DNA from: Serpentinicella sp031432315
GTDB lineage: Bacteria > Bacillota > Clostridia > Peptostreptococcales > Natronincolaceae
NCBI RefSeq assembly: GCF_031432315.1
Contig: NZ_JAVKGO010000007.1
Location: 1 to 64,000 of the forward strand
DNA: 64,000 bases
Direction: 5' to 3'
The translations under genes were made by a program, and so were the position numbers. Below are positions 23,782-33,210 of this stretch, piece after piece (the stretch's first letter is position 1; every line of letters starts with the position of its first letter). The notes under the pieces are model-generated. The model did not search any database and was not told where the DNA came from. It saw only the letters and a list, made by a program, of their open reading frames with translations.

Positions 23782-24455
23782 TTACGATTCAGGATACGGG
23801 AGAAAAATATAGGAAGATAAAAGAACAAAGTGAGCAATATTTTGCAAATCATGTATTAACTGAGGATGACCAAACATTGATTACCTTATTTTTATCTGGG
23901 ATAAAAGCTGCCAATGTATTGGTGTTATCTAAGATAGAATTTCAGCCTATGGATTGGGACCCTTACCGAAAAATGCATCAACAGTATTTTAAAGATAGTG
24001 AATTATATGCGCTATTAATGAAAGCGACCCAGTGGAGTTTAAATCCTCAGGTGTATTTAAAGGGCAATGAGTTTAACTATAAAATATGGTCAAAAGCTAA
24101 CTTGCCGACATATATGATGAGTATGTTTGATAAGGATACTTGGTTTTTTCGATATTTAGCCTTAAGTCATGCTTTTAAAACGGAAATAAGATTTATTTCT
24201 TTGTTTCCAGAAACCATGGCATTTGATACGCCGTTTCTTTCAACCCTATATGATATAGAGGTTGAAAATGGGCGAGAAATACAAACCCAAATGGCGCTAT
24301 TAAAACAGTTAGAGGTGCCGAACATGACTTCAGAAGATAAAGAAAGAATTGTTTTAGAGCAAAGAGAGATTGTAATAGAGCATTTTTCAAGTTTTCTAGA
24401 GTATTTTGTTAATAGAAAAGATAATTCAAGCTTAATTGATTTTAATATAGTATAA
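23778..24455 (+). CDS. Protein of unknown function coupled to an alpha/beta hydrolase
   Basis: A 225-residue soluble, mostly helical protein that I do not recognise. It is rich in aromatic residues (FQPMDWDPYRKMHQQYF, DKDTWFFRYLALSHAF), has no signal peptide or membrane helix, and ends in a charged helix. Its ATG overlaps the hydrolase stop, and a terminator follows, so the two genes form a closed operon. A partner or accessory role for the hydrolase is the only inference the context allows. Confidence 0.7.
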   Translation: MITIQDTGEKYRKIKEQSEQYFANHVLTEDDQTLITLFLSGIKAANVLVLSKIEFQPMDWDPYRKMHQQYFKDSELYALLMKATQWSLNPQVYLKGNEFNYKIWSKANLPTYMMSMFDKDTWFFRYLALSHAFKTEIRFISLFPETMAFDTPFLSTLYDIEVENGREIQTQMALLKQLEVPNMTSEDKERIVLEQREIVIEHFSSFLEYFVNRKDNSSLIDFNIV

Positions 24456-24475
24456 GTAATTAAGTAATTACTAGA

Positions 24476-24518
24476 GAAAAGCAGTTCATATAAATCGAAC
24501 TGCTTTTCTCTGTTTTCT
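24476..24518 (+). terminator. Terminator after the hydrolase operon
   Basis: AGAAAAGCAGTTC pairs with GAACTGCTTTTCT, followed by T-rich sequence. It is also placed to end the opposing ABC permease gene. Confidence 0.88.
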
Positions 24519-24536
24519 TTTAAATATGTTTTTGTA

Positions 24537-25703
24537 TTAATGTGAAAGTCGTTTTTGTTTAATGACAACTAGTGCGATGGCTAATAAAGCAACTGCGAAA
24601 GCTAACTGAACGAGTATGCCATAAATAATTGGTTGTAGTGATGATTGTGTAATGCTAGTAAGGTTTCCAATTGCGTCGTTAACCCTTACATACCAGGATA
24701 TTGGATTGAATATGCCGATGATTCTTAGCTGGTCACTTAGAAACGCTTGAGGTACAAAGGATCCACCTAAAAAGGATAATCCAAGGGATAAACAGTTTCC
24801 AATTGGGTCTATTGAATTTTTTGTTGCGAAGCTTGAAACAAGGAAGCTTATACTTAAACAAATAATGGTTAGGACAAACGTATTCACGATAAATAAAAAT
24901 GAACCAGTTTGGCCAAAGGTACCCTCGTTGATTCTAAATCCTAACACAACAAAGATTAACCAAATAACAAAAGCTAAAGATAAGTTACTTAAAACGAGCT
25001 GTAAATTATAGTTTTTAATACTTACAGGTGCGCAATAATTACGCATTTTAATTTCTTTATTATTGAAGATCAACATAATTCGTCCTACCATGGATATTAG
25101 CATTGCAAGTAATATATAGGAAAAAAAGTTAAAATAACCGTTTAAATTTGCCATGCCATTGCCATTAGCAACTGCTCTATCAAGGAAAGAGACGTCTGCT
25201 TCTTTTGAGATATCCTTAAGAACCATTTCATGGATCTCTTCTACAGGCATTTCTGGATTAGCTGAAATATATAACCTTGCTGTGTTTAAATAACTATCAA
25301 TAATTGTTTTTGCATAGGCTGAACTTGTTGAATCAGGCACGGCCATCGTAGTAATTTTTTGATGTTCCGAGGTTGCAAAACTATCTTGAAATCCTTCAGG
25401 AATAGTAACAATAAATTGTGTCTGTCGGAAAAAAAGTGCATCTTTAATGCTTTCTTCATCGTTTTCAATTTCTACTGGCTTTCCAATGCTGTTAATATAA
25501 CTTTCCAGTCCATTAGCTAATGGGGACTGATCTTCGTTTATAATAGAGACACTAACCTCGGAAAGTTCAAATGCATCCTCCACCTGAGGCATTCCGCTCC
25601 TTGAAAAAAAGATTGATAGGCCAACAAATATTACTGTATAGACCATAAAAACACCTAGAAATTTTCGTGGTACAATTTTATAAAAAGCTTTAAATGCTTG
25701 CAT
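24537..25703 (-). CDS. ABC-2 type permease (LnrN-like)
   Basis: A 388-residue exporter permease: one N-terminal helix (about 14-34), a large extracytoplasmic domain of about 150 residues, then five or six helices (from about 190). The pattern matches ABC-2/YhgE-type permeases such as LnrM/LnrN. It overlaps the preceding permease gene by 14 bases and is last in the ATPase-permease-permease operon. The two permeases should form a heterodimeric pore. Export of an amphiphilic antimicrobial or lipid is inferred from the LnrLMN resemblance and the adjacent two-component system. Confidence 0.88.
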   Translation of the reverse strand: MQAFKAFYKIVPRKFLGVFMVYTVIFVGLSIFFSRSGMPQVEDAFELSEVSVSIINEDQSPLANGLESYINSIGKPVEIENDEESIKDALFFRQTQFIVTIPEGFQDSFATSEHQKITTMAVPDSTSSAYAKTIIDSYLNTARLYISANPEMPVEEIHEMVLKDISKEADVSFLDRAVANGNGMANLNGYFNFFSYILLAMLISMVGRIMLIFNNKEIKMRNYCAPVSIKNYNLQLVLSNLSLAFVIWLIFVVLGFRINEGTFGQTGSFLFIVNTFVLTIICLSISFLVSSFATKNSIDPIGNCLSLGLSFLGGSFVPQAFLSDQLRIIGIFNPISWYVRVNDAIGNLTSITQSSLQPIIYGILVQLAFAVALLAIALVVIKQKRLSH

Positions 25704-26805
25704 ATTTTTGCCTCCTTAAAACCAGGATTGAAATCGCACAAAAGATTATGCCGAGACTACCTAGCAGGGTAAGATTAAAGAAATATCTTTCATAAGTGTC
25801 ATAATAGTAAAGCGCATAAAGTCCGTCAGTAATAAGGTTTGCAGGATTAATATAGCCTAAAATTGGGGCTTTTTCCTGAATGATATATTTTATCTGTAAA
25901 ACCATTAATCCAGATAAAAAGCACATTACCATAATAATATTGGATACAACCATATCTTTAACTTCGGTTTTAAATCTAGTAAGGCACCCAAACATTGCAC
26001 CAAACATGGTGCCTGTAAAACAACCGACTAGGCATAGTAGAACGATGTAAAGGACTTGATCGCCAAAATTAACATTTAATATCTGTGTAAGGTAAATGAG
26101 TAAAATAACTGTAGACATAAACTGAAAGAGGATTGTAGCAGGGATCATGGATAAAAAAGCCTTTAGTTTATGTGTCGGTGCAACATTAATTCTTGCAGCT
26201 AGTTGGGTTTGGTCTGCTTGAATAAGGGCAGTGGCAAAACATCCAGCAACCGCTGAAAATAAGCAGGTCATCGCTATAAGTGCATAATAGTGTACCACCA
26301 GCATATCTAAAGAATTATTTACAGGCACTTCCTCTGTAAAGCCTTGGCTAAAATCTAGATCCTCAAGGAAACCTGTTTGAATTAGTTGCGGATTTCCTTC
26401 TATAATATTATAAATAGTTGTAGATATTTGAACGTAATTATCTAAAAATACTTTTGCAATAGATTGGTTAAGACCAGTATTTAATATAACAAGTTCCAGT
26501 CCATCTGTATATTTTAGATATCCTGTAATTTCACTTTCCGATAATTGCTCCTTTGCGTCTGCTTCTGTCATGTGAGATAGGGTAAAAAGATTACTTTCCT
26601 CCATGGCCTGTTCTAGTCCTTCTGGCATTGTATGATCAGTGGTTATGGCAATCTCAACTTTTTCAAAGCCTTCAATAGCAGAGAGGTTTGTAAATGCTAA
26701 ATTAAAAAATGTAGCTAAAATAAGGGGGAAGCAAAGCATCCAAAATAAAGCCATTTTATCTTTAATAAGGGATTTAAAACTATATTTAAAAATGTGAAAT
26801 GACAT
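25690..26805 (-). CDS. ABC-2 type permease (LnrM-like)
   Basis: A 371-residue partner permease with the same layout as its downstream neighbour: N-terminal helix at about 17-38, extracytoplasmic domain to about 170, then six helices. It lies 11 bases after the ATPase gene and overlaps the second permease. GGAGG lies upstream of the ATG. Roles as above; the divergence between the two permeases shows they are a heteromeric pair rather than a recent duplication. Confidence 0.88.
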   Translation of the reverse strand: MSFHIFKYSFKSLIKDKMALFWMLCFPLILATFFNLAFTNLSAIEGFEKVEIAITTDHTMPEGLEQAMEESNLFTLSHMTEADAKEQLSESEITGYLKYTDGLELVILNTGLNQSIAKVFLDNYVQISTTIYNIIEGNPQLIQTGFLEDLDFSQGFTEEVPVNNSLDMLVVHYYALIAMTCLFSAVAGCFATALIQADQTQLAARINVAPTHKLKAFLSMIPATILFQFMSTVILLIYLTQILNVNFGDQVLYIVLLCLVGCFTGTMFGAMFGCLTRFKTEVKDMVVSNIIMVMCFLSGLMVLQIKYIIQEKAPILGYINPANLITDGLYALYYYDTYERYFFNLTLLGSLGIIFCAISILVLRRQKYASI

Positions 26806-26816
26806 AGTATACCTCC

Positions 26817-27749
26817 TTAATCTCTTAATTCTTTTCCTGTTATTTCAAGGAATACATCGTTTAGTGTTGGTAATTCTGAGTAAATTTTACCGTAGCTAAT
26901 ATCGTTTTCTGCAATATAGTGCATAATATTCACAAGGTTACTTGCACCACTTTTTTGTTTAACGGTTAAAATATTTTCCTTTAATTCAACATCGGTTACA
27001 TTAGGAATTTCACGGATTTTACTTAAATGATCTTCACTTATATTAAAGGTTTCTACAACGATTTTCTCTCCGAGGGAGATCATGCCTTTTACTTCTTCTT
27101 TTGTTCCGGTTGCAATAACCTTTCCTTTATCTAAAATAGCAAGTCTTGAACAAAGCTGCTCAATTTCCTCCATATAATGAGAAGTGTAAATGATTGTTGA
27201 ACCCTGTTCGTTTAGTTTTTTAATGCCTTCAAGAATGTTATTTCTACTTTGAGGGTCAACGGCAACTGTTGGCTCATCTAATATTATTAACTTTGGTTTG
27301 TGAGCAATACCACAGGCAATGTTGAGTCTTCTTAAAAGGCCGCCACTTAATTTTGGGGGATAGAACTTAACAAAGTCTTTTAATGCTACAAATTCGATAG
27401 CTTCTTCCACTAGCTCTTTACGTTTTTTCTTATCCGTTACATAAAGCCCACAAAAGTAATCGATGTTTTCGTAGACAGTGAGTTCGTCGAATACCGCTAC
27501 ATTTTGCATTACGATTCCAATGTCTCTTTTAATGTCGTAAGCCGATGGTTTCATCTCTTTACCAAAGATCTTGATGGAACCTTTGTCAAATTTCAATAGG
27601 GATAATAGACAATTTATTGCTGTTGTTTTTCCAGAACCATTTGGTCCAAGCAAACCAAAAATTTCACCTTCTTTAATTTCAATGTTTAAATGATCAAGTG
27701 CAATTAGATCTCCATATCGTTTTACTAAATTATCAATTTTTACTATCAT
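26817..27749 (-). CDS. ABC transporter ATP-binding protein (LnrL-like)
   Basis: A 310-residue ATPase. Walker A LLGPNGSGKTT, Q-loop IVMQNVAVFD, signature LSGGLLRRLN (the usual LSGGQ reads LSGGL), Walker B KLIILDEPTVAVDP and the switch histidine in YTSHYMEE. The roughly 90 C-terminal residues form the regulatory extension common in drug exporters. It powers the two permeases that follow. The ribosome site is GGAG. The gene diverges from a two-component system 160 bases away, which probably senses the exported compound and drives the operon. Confidence 0.92.
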   Translation of the reverse strand: MIVKIDNLVKRYGDLIALDHLNIEIKEGEIFGLLGPNGSGKTTAINCLLSLLKFDKGSIKIFGKEMKPSAYDIKRDIGIVMQNVAVFDELTVYENIDYFCGLYVTDKKKRKELVEEAIEFVALKDFVKFYPPKLSGGLLRRLNIACGIAHKPKLIILDEPTVAVDPQSRNNILEGIKKLNEQGSTIIYTSHYMEEIEQLCSRLAILDKGKVIATGTKEEVKGMISLGEKIVVETFNISEDHLSKIREIPNVTDVELKENILTVKQKSGASNLVNIMHYIAENDISYGKIYSELPTLNDVFLEITGKELRD

Positions 27750-27911
27750 GTTATCCTCTCCTCTCTTTATAGTCTTATTGTATTAAAATTTTTTGCAGTT
27801 AGTCAGTGTTAATTGTCATAACTTTAACATGACAAATGTCATAAAACCATATATTGCTAATAGTCCATGTTCTGATATAATGAAATAAAAATAACGCAAG
27901 TGGGGATGCTT

Positions 27912-28976
27912 ATGGGCAATATTTTAAATAAGATTATTATTTTTTTTGGCACAACTGGTGTGCTTTTGCTTGAATTTACGCCTTATCAAGGAATTATTGC
28001 TATGGCGGTAGCAATAGGGATTAGTGGATTATTAGAATATTTCAATAACGACAAATTGGCTAAAACTTTATTTATAGCTTATTTAATCACTTCGGTATTT
28101 TATTGTCCGTTTGTATTCTTTTTACCTTTAATCGGTTATGATTTATTAAAAACAAAACACCAATGGATCATACTACTAGGGTTAATTCCATTTGGATTAC
28201 ATTTAAACGAACTATCTTCATGGACTATTGGGATTTTATTAGTTGTGGGTAGTATTGTATTTCTTTTAAAAGTACAGGCCACTAATGAAAAAAAGCTTAG
28301 GGATGATTATATTCGTCAAAGAGATTACTTGACGGAGCTGTCTATTTCTTTAGAAAAAAAGATCAATGAGCTGGTTACTAAACAAGATGCAGAGCTGAAT
28401 CTTGCAACATTAAACGAAAGAAATAGAATCGCACGGGAAATACACGACAATGTGGGGCATCTGCTTTCAAGCTCTATTTTACAAATAGGTGCCATTACCG
28501 CTGTAAGTAAGGAAGAAAACACGGTAAAAAGCCTTGAAGTCGTAAAAGATACTTTAAATGAGGGAATGAATTCCATAAGAAGAAGCGTTCATGACCTTCA
28601 CGATCACTCTATTGACCTCTATGAAGAGATTAATAAGTTAATTAAAAACTTTACATTTTGTGAGGCAAAATTAAATTACGAAGTCACTGGGGATATGCCA
28701 GCAAAAGCAAAATACGCGATTATTGCAATCGTCAAGGAGGCTTTATCAAATGTTATGAAGCATTCTAATGCGGATCATGTCTCCATAAGTTTATATGAAC
28801 ATCCTAAGCTTTTTCAGTTAATTATTTATGATAATGGTAATAAGCATGGGGATATAGAAAGCTTTAAAGGAATGGGTCTTGAGAGTATTAAGCAGCGGGT
28901 AGGATCACTAAAGGGAATCGTCAATTTTGATCAGTCTAGAGGATTTAAAATATTTATTTCATTTATGAAACCATAA
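27912..28976 (+). CDS. Sensor histidine kinase, NarL/LiaS type (LnrJ-like)
   Basis: A 354-residue kinase. The N-terminal half has five or six membrane helices (about 1-125) with almost no extracellular domain, as in intramembrane-sensing kinases of cell-envelope stress systems. A short coiled coil leads to the HisKA_3 phosphoacceptor REIHDNVGHLL, then the ATPase with KEALSNVMKHS and the glycine box GMGLESIKQRVG. The ATG at 27912 lies six bases after GTGGGG; an upstream in-frame GTG at 27900 is part of that ribosome site. It pairs with the LuxR-type regulator that follows and is divergent from the ABC operon. Confidence 0.9.
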   Translation: MGNILNKIIIFFGTTGVLLLEFTPYQGIIAMAVAIGISGLLEYFNNDKLAKTLFIAYLITSVFYCPFVFFLPLIGYDLLKTKHQWIILLGLIPFGLHLNELSSWTIGILLVVGSIVFLLKVQATNEKKLRDDYIRQRDYLTELSISLEKKINELVTKQDAELNLATLNERNRIAREIHDNVGHLLSSSILQIGAITAVSKEENTVKSLEVVKDTLNEGMNSIRRSVHDLHDHSIDLYEEINKLIKNFTFCEAKLNYEVTGDMPAKAKYAIIAIVKEALSNVMKHSNADHVSISLYEHPKLFQLIIYDNGNKHGDIESFKGMGLESIKQRVGSLKGIVNFDQSRGFKIFISFMKP

Positions 28977-29006
28977 CGTTTAATCTTAGATGGAGGTAGG
29001 GATTAT

Positions 29007-29633
29007 ATGAAAATAGTAATTGTAGACGATGATGTCCTCGTCTCATCATCATTAAAAACGATTATAGAAGCGAATGAGGGTTTTGAAGTGTTGGCAGTAG
29101 GAAGTAGTGGGGAAGAGGGGATAAACCTTTATAAAGCCCATCAACCGGATATTCTATTAATGGATATTAGAATGGGCGGCATGAGTGGACTAGAAGCAGC
29201 AGAGGAAGTATTAAATAGTTACCCCAAGGCAAAAATTCTTTTTTTAACTACTTTTGCAGATGATGAGTATATCATTACGGCTCTAAAGATCGGCGCTAAA
29301 GGATACATTTTAAAACAGCATTACAACAGCATTATACCAGCACTAAATGCGGTTTATTCTGGACAAAATGTTTTCGGTGAGGAAATCATTAATAAGTTAC
29401 CGTCAGTTATGTCCAATAAGACAAGTAAAAAAGATTATCATGACTATGGGATTTTAGAAAAGGAATTTGAGATTATTTCTTTGGTTTCTAAAGGGCTTTC
29501 AAACAAAGAGATTGCAAAGGAACTATTTTTAAGTGAAGGAACAGTAAGAAACTACATAAGCATAATTTTAGAAAAGCTTGAATTAAGAGATCGGACCCAG
29601 CTTGCTATATTTTATTTTAATCATTTAGTATAA
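29007..29633 (+). CDS. LuxR/NarL-type response regulator (LnrK-like)
   Basis: A 208-residue regulator. The receiver has the acid pocket at VIVDDD and the phosphoacceptor Asp53 in LLMDIRM, with a conserved lysine in YILKQH. The C-terminal LuxR helix-turn-helix reads LVSKGLSNKEIAKELFLSEG and then TVRNYISIILEKL. GGAGG precedes the ATG. It is 30 bases after the kinase gene and should activate the divergent ABC exporter operon when phosphorylated. Confidence 0.92.
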   Translation: MKIVIVDDDVLVSSSLKTIIEANEGFEVLAVGSSGEEGINLYKAHQPDILLMDIRMGGMSGLEAAEEVLNSYPKAKILFLTTFADDEYIITALKIGAKGYILKQHYNSIIPALNAVYSGQNVFGEEIINKLPSVMSNKTSKKDYHDYGILEKEFEIISLVSKGLSNKEIAKELFLSEGTVRNYISIILEKLELRDRTQLAIFYFNHLV

Positions 29634-29743
29634 GGGGAAGGAAGGGTTTAGGTTTAATAGCTTACTTATTTAAAGGAGAGAAAAAGGGCTGTTGTAGTTC
29701 AAAGGACGAAGGGGAGCAAAGGTCATAATAAAATCAATAGAAA

Positions 29744-29786
29744 AAAGGATGCACTTGAGTTTCTCTAGCTCATCCTTTTTTGATTG
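29744..29786 (+). terminator. Terminator downstream of the two-component operon
   Basis: AAAAAGGATG pairs with CATCCTTTTTT around a 16-base loop, about 110 bases after the regulator's stop. Nothing else is seen between 29634 and this point. Confidence 0.75.
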
Positions 29787-29835
29787 ATCGCATCTAATAG
29801 TTTAGTTTATTCTTTAGTTTTCTTAGACAATTTTA

Positions 29836-30174
29836 TTATTTCTCAATACTATTTGATTTTATAAATAAGGAAATCGATCTACCTAGGTTAACTCCGATAA
29901 AAGATAAAAGAGTATAGGCTGGAACATAGATCCAGGCAGTTAAATTATAATAAATAAATAGAGTGGGTAAAAAGAGAGCACCTATTGTTAATGAGAAAAT
30001 AATACTTGTGTTATTTTTAAGAGCATATATCAGTGAAATGAAAAAGCTTGTAATTGGAAATATAAAAATAAGTTGTATAACTAAGGCATCTTTTGTTTTT
30101 GGTAATAAAGGAGAAATATAGAAAATAATTATACATAGTAATAGATAAGGTATCATTTTTTTTGGTCGGTCCAT
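29836..30174 (-). CDS. Small integral membrane protein, unknown
   Basis: 112 residues with four hydrophobic helices and short charged loops, starting MDRPKKMIPYLLLCIIIFYI. The start is fixed by AAGGAGG six bases before the ATG; a longer in-frame extension upstream has no such site. I do not recognise the family. It stands alone between a two-component operon and a TPR protein gene. Confidence 0.65.
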   Translation of the reverse strand: MDRPKKMIPYLLLCIIIFYISPLLPKTKDALVIQLIFIFPITSFFISLIYALKNNTSIIFSLTIGALFLPTLFIYYNLTAWIYVPAYTLLSFIGVNLGRSISLFIKSNSIEK

Positions 30175-30308
30175 GGGTATCCTCCTTAAAATATTAAAAC
30201 AGATCGTAGTATATACCATATTATACTATTATATCACTGCTTTTACCAGTTTATTAGATAATAGATAATGAAATAGAAACTATATATTAATAATTATTGT
30301 CAGAGAAC

Positions 30309-30350
30309 AGAAAACTTCAGGCTAGCTAAAGCTTATCCTGAAGTTTTTGT
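30309..30350 (-). terminator. Terminator after the TPR membrane protein gene
   Basis: AAAACTTCAGG pairs with CCTGAAGTTTT, loop of about 15 bases, with T-rich sequence on either strand just past the stop of the minus-strand operon. Confidence 0.8.
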
Positions 30351-30362
30351 TGTTTCTAGCTA

Positions 30363-32144
30363 TCAACTTTGTTTTTTAAGGTCTTCAATAATGTATAAAA
30401 GTGCCGGGTTTTTGGTAATCTCATAAAGTCTTTCATAATATTTTATTGCTTTGTTTAAATCTGCATAGGGATAAAGATCTTCATCTCCATAGGTAAAACC
30501 GTAGAGCTTTGCTAGCTGGGTTAGGGCATAAACATCATTAGGGTTTTCACTTAAATCCGATTCATAAGCTTCAATTGCTTTTAGAAATTTCTTTTGCAGA
30601 ATATATTGGTCACCCATTCTTAAGGCTCTGTCTTCAAAATGAAAGTCCGTATTTTGACTTTTCATATAGCCTAGTGAAGAGCTTAGAATATGACCATCTT
30701 CATCGTGGGCAGCAATGCCCCAAAAGTATTTGCCTTTTGGGTGGGTAAAGCCTAAAAATAAATCCGGGTCAGGACCATCTTCTTCAAAGGCCATAATGCT
30801 TGATGACAGGGTAGTTAGCTCTTCAATCGTTAGTGTAGCTTCGTTAGTAAAGAATTTGTAATCTGAATAACGTCTTGAGTAGGTGCCATTTTTACTATAA
30901 GTACCTAACTCCAAAGTATAGTAGGCTGCATCTTCAAAGGGCTCCCAACTAAAATGAATACTGTCCCCAGTTATCTTTTTATTATTTAGTGGTGATAAAG
31001 GAGTGATGGTATCTACTAGTTCAAAGGCTAGATGTTGGTTTTCATTTTCTTTAACTTCAATATCCGGTCCTGGAAGCAATCCCCCTTTTAGTACTACATC
31101 ACCAACCTCTGGTACATCAAGTACAAAACCTAAGCTATATCTACCGGGAGGCAAATTATTAAAAGAAAACTTACCATGATCATCACTAATAGACCAAAGG
31201 TTTTCCCCTGAAACAGGAGTGAAAATCCTCATGTTTTGGTGTTTTTGCGGTTGTAAAAATACGTTAACGCCTTTAAATACATCTTCTCTGAGGGTGATTT
31301 GTCCTGTTATGCTCCCATTATATAATTGGGTATCTGAAAGATTTTCGATTTTATCATATATTTTTTCCAGTTCTACTTCGGTATATCGTTTTGTGGTGCC
31401 ATCTTCTTGCCCAATATAATGGGTATCAAATTCTCTTATTTCCTCTAACGCATTAATTGCTTCAGTATAATAGTGCAGGGCCTTTTCTTCATGGTTCACA
31501 ATAGCATATAGATCACCTAGGGTTTCATAGATTTTTACATTTTGTGAATCATTTTCTACATAAAAGCTTAGAAATTTGATTGCCTCCTCATAAAAACCTT
31601 TTCCCTTTAGGAATGTAACGGATTCTAACAGTAAAGTGGGATCGTTATAAGCAGTAGAATCATCGGATAAGTATTCATAGTGGTTTTCCATAAGGGAATA
31701 TGCCGCCTCAACATTATTGTCATTAATTTCTCTTCTAATCTGATGTAGGGCCAGTTGTGTCATGGCACGATTACCTTCAAAAGTGTTTGGAAACCTTTCT
31801 GCCAATGCTTCGTAGTAAGGTACGGATTTTTCACTTATTAGCCCCTGACTTAATAATGCATTTCCGGGACCATAGCCAACAGATGAAATTATCAACAAGT
31901 TCTTCGTCGTGGTAAGTTGTGCTGCCCTTTCTAAAGCCTGGGCTGTTTTCCCATGGTTAGGAAAGTACTGATTCATTCTATCATAGTATACGGTTGCAGC
32001 AATTGTATTGCCTTTATATTCATGCCTTTCAGCTATGGCAAACATGGCAAATGGTAAAAACACATAGGTTAGAAGTAGGCATGCGAGGGATATACCCACA
32101 AAGCCAAGTAGATGTTTAACTTTTATTCTAATTTTTTTCTTCAA
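30363..32144 (-). CDS. Membrane-anchored TPR protein with a carboxypeptidase-like regulatory domain
   Basis: About 593 residues. Helix at about 10-35 anchors the protein with the bulk probably outside. TPR-like helical repeats span about 45-260 (KALHYYTEAINALEE). A beta domain at about 270-360 (GQITLREDVFKGVNVFLQ, DDHGKFSFNNLPPGRYSLG) matches carboxypeptidase regulatory-like folds. An Ig-like section follows (IHFSWEPFEDAAYYTLELG), and C-terminal TPRs (AIEAYESDLSENPNDVYALT). Start: TTG at 32144, eight bases after GGAGG, preferred over TTG at 32159, which overlaps the ribosome site. Third gene of the sigma/anti-sigma operon; perhaps an envelope-stress effector. No enzyme motif seen. Confidence 0.72.
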   Translation of the reverse strand: MKKKIRIKVKHLLGFVGISLACLLLTYVFLPFAMFAIAERHEYKGNTIAATVYYDRMNQYFPNHGKTAQALERAAQLTTTKNLLIISSVGYGPGNALLSQGLISEKSVPYYEALAERFPNTFEGNRAMTQLALHQIRREINDNNVEAAYSLMENHYEYLSDDSTAYNDPTLLLESVTFLKGKGFYEEAIKFLSFYVENDSQNVKIYETLGDLYAIVNHEEKALHYYTEAINALEEIREFDTHYIGQEDGTTKRYTEVELEKIYDKIENLSDTQLYNGSITGQITLREDVFKGVNVFLQPQKHQNMRIFTPVSGENLWSISDDHGKFSFNNLPPGRYSLGFVLDVPEVGDVVLKGGLLPGPDIEVKENENQHLAFELVDTITPLSPLNNKKITGDSIHFSWEPFEDAAYYTLELGTYSKNGTYSRRYSDYKFFTNEATLTIEELTTLSSSIMAFEEDGPDPDLFLGFTHPKGKYFWGIAAHDEDGHILSSSLGYMKSQNTDFHFEDRALRMGDQYILQKKFLKAIEAYESDLSENPNDVYALTQLAKLYGFTYGDEDLYPYADLNKAIKYYERLYEITKNPALLYIIEDLKKQS

Positions 32145-32159
32145 AAGTTTCACCTCCAA

Positions 32160-32504
32160 TTAATTATTTAAATGCGATGTATTTTCGTAACTTATGAATT
32201 GATGATAATTTTCTATAATCTCAAATTCAGGTTCCGGTAACTCACCAGGCAAAATAAAGGTGCTTAAGGTCATTGTTGATACAAAGATTAAAATTACAGC
32301 AAAAGCAGAAAGGGGCAACAGGGGGAGCGTAATTTCTCGCTCAAGAAATTTAGACCAAGCAGACTGTTTTTTACACTGTTGGGGGATACTTAATAACTTA
32401 TTTTTAAATGAATCGTCTACATGTATTGAAGCAACAGATGCTTCAAATGTTTCTTTAATTAAACGATTAAATTGTTCGTCCTTAAGGTTTTGTTTATTAT
32501 TCAT
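32160..32504 (-). CDS. Putative anti-sigma factor, single-pass membrane protein
   Basis: About 114 residues. A soluble helical N-terminus (FNRLIKETFEASVASIHVDD) is followed by one membrane helix at about 60-85 and a short outer tail. It begins within a few bases of the ECF sigma stop (TGAAATG arrangement), a position typical of cognate anti-sigma factors. The zinc-binding HxxxCxxC signature is absent, so it would be a non-ZAS type. The start could also be the GTG at 32516, but the ATG has better spacing from AGGAAAGGGG. Function is from context. Confidence 0.62.
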   Translation of the reverse strand: MNNKQNLKDEQFNRLIKETFEASVASIHVDDSFKNKLLSIPQQCKKQSAWSKFLEREITLPLLPLSAFAVILIFVSTMTLSTFILPGELPEPEFEIIENYHQFISYENTSHLNN

Positions 32505-32505
32505 T

Positions 32506-33051
32506 TCAATAGGCACCCCTTTCCTGTAATAATTTTTTCATATGCTCACGTCCTCTTTGAAGCCGTGATTTTATTCCCGATTCACTAATTTCTAAAACTT
32601 TGGCAATGTCTTTTACTTTCATTTCTTCATAATAGTGTAGATAAAGGACGTCTTTATATTTTAGAGGTAAGGACATTAATAAGGTTTTAATATGTTTTTC
32701 TCTTTCCGTTAAGTTTAGTGCCTCATCAGGAGAAGGAGAAGGATCTTTTAAGGAAAGCTTATCTAATATAAAAAGACTTTTAAATTTATTTCGACGAATA
32801 ACATTTTTTGACTTATTAATGGTTACCCGGGTGACCCAAGTCTTTAGGGTACTATCGCCCCGGATGTTGTTTATATTCTGATACAGTGCTAAAAAGCTTT
32901 CCTGCACAATGTCCTCAGCCAGCTGTTTGTCTCCTAGGATAACATAGGCAATCCTGAGGAGCTGATTACTATAAGTTTCTACAAAGGCATTAAATGCTAA
33001 ATCCGATTGATCTTTTAAAAGCTTCGTTATTTCCTCCTCAGAATAGCCCAT
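32506..33051 (-). CDS. ECF-type RNA polymerase sigma factor
   Basis: A 181-residue sigma-70 family protein of the extracytoplasmic-function group. Region 2: VETYSNQLLRIAYVILGDKQ, AEDIVQESFLALYQN and TLKTWVTRVTINKSKNVIRR. Region 4: SLPLKYKDVLYLHYYEEMKV followed by DIAKVLEISESGIKSRLQRG. ATG at 33051 follows AGAGAGGATG; a 37-residue N-terminal extension lacks a ribosome site and homology. It is first of a three-gene operon with an anti-sigma-like protein and the TPR protein. The PLDc_N/ABC operon is divergent from it, about 160 bases away, and could be a target. Confidence 0.9.
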   Translation of the reverse strand: MGYSEEEITKLLKDQSDLAFNAFVETYSNQLLRIAYVILGDKQLAEDIVQESFLALYQNINNIRGDSTLKTWVTRVTINKSKNVIRRNKFKSLFILDKLSLKDPSPSPDEALNLTEREKHIKTLLMSLPLKYKDVLYLHYYEEMKVKDIAKVLEISESGIKSRLQRGREHMKKLLQERGAY

Positions 33052-33210
33052 GCTATCACATCCTCTCTTACCTATTAGACACATAAGTAAAGTAATGGTC
33101 TCATAAATTTTAAATTTTAACAAATTATTTTTAAAAATATAATGAACTTTTTGATGAGCCAAGACGTTAAAGTTATAAAAAGAATAATAAAAAATATTGG
33201 AGGGGTAAAA

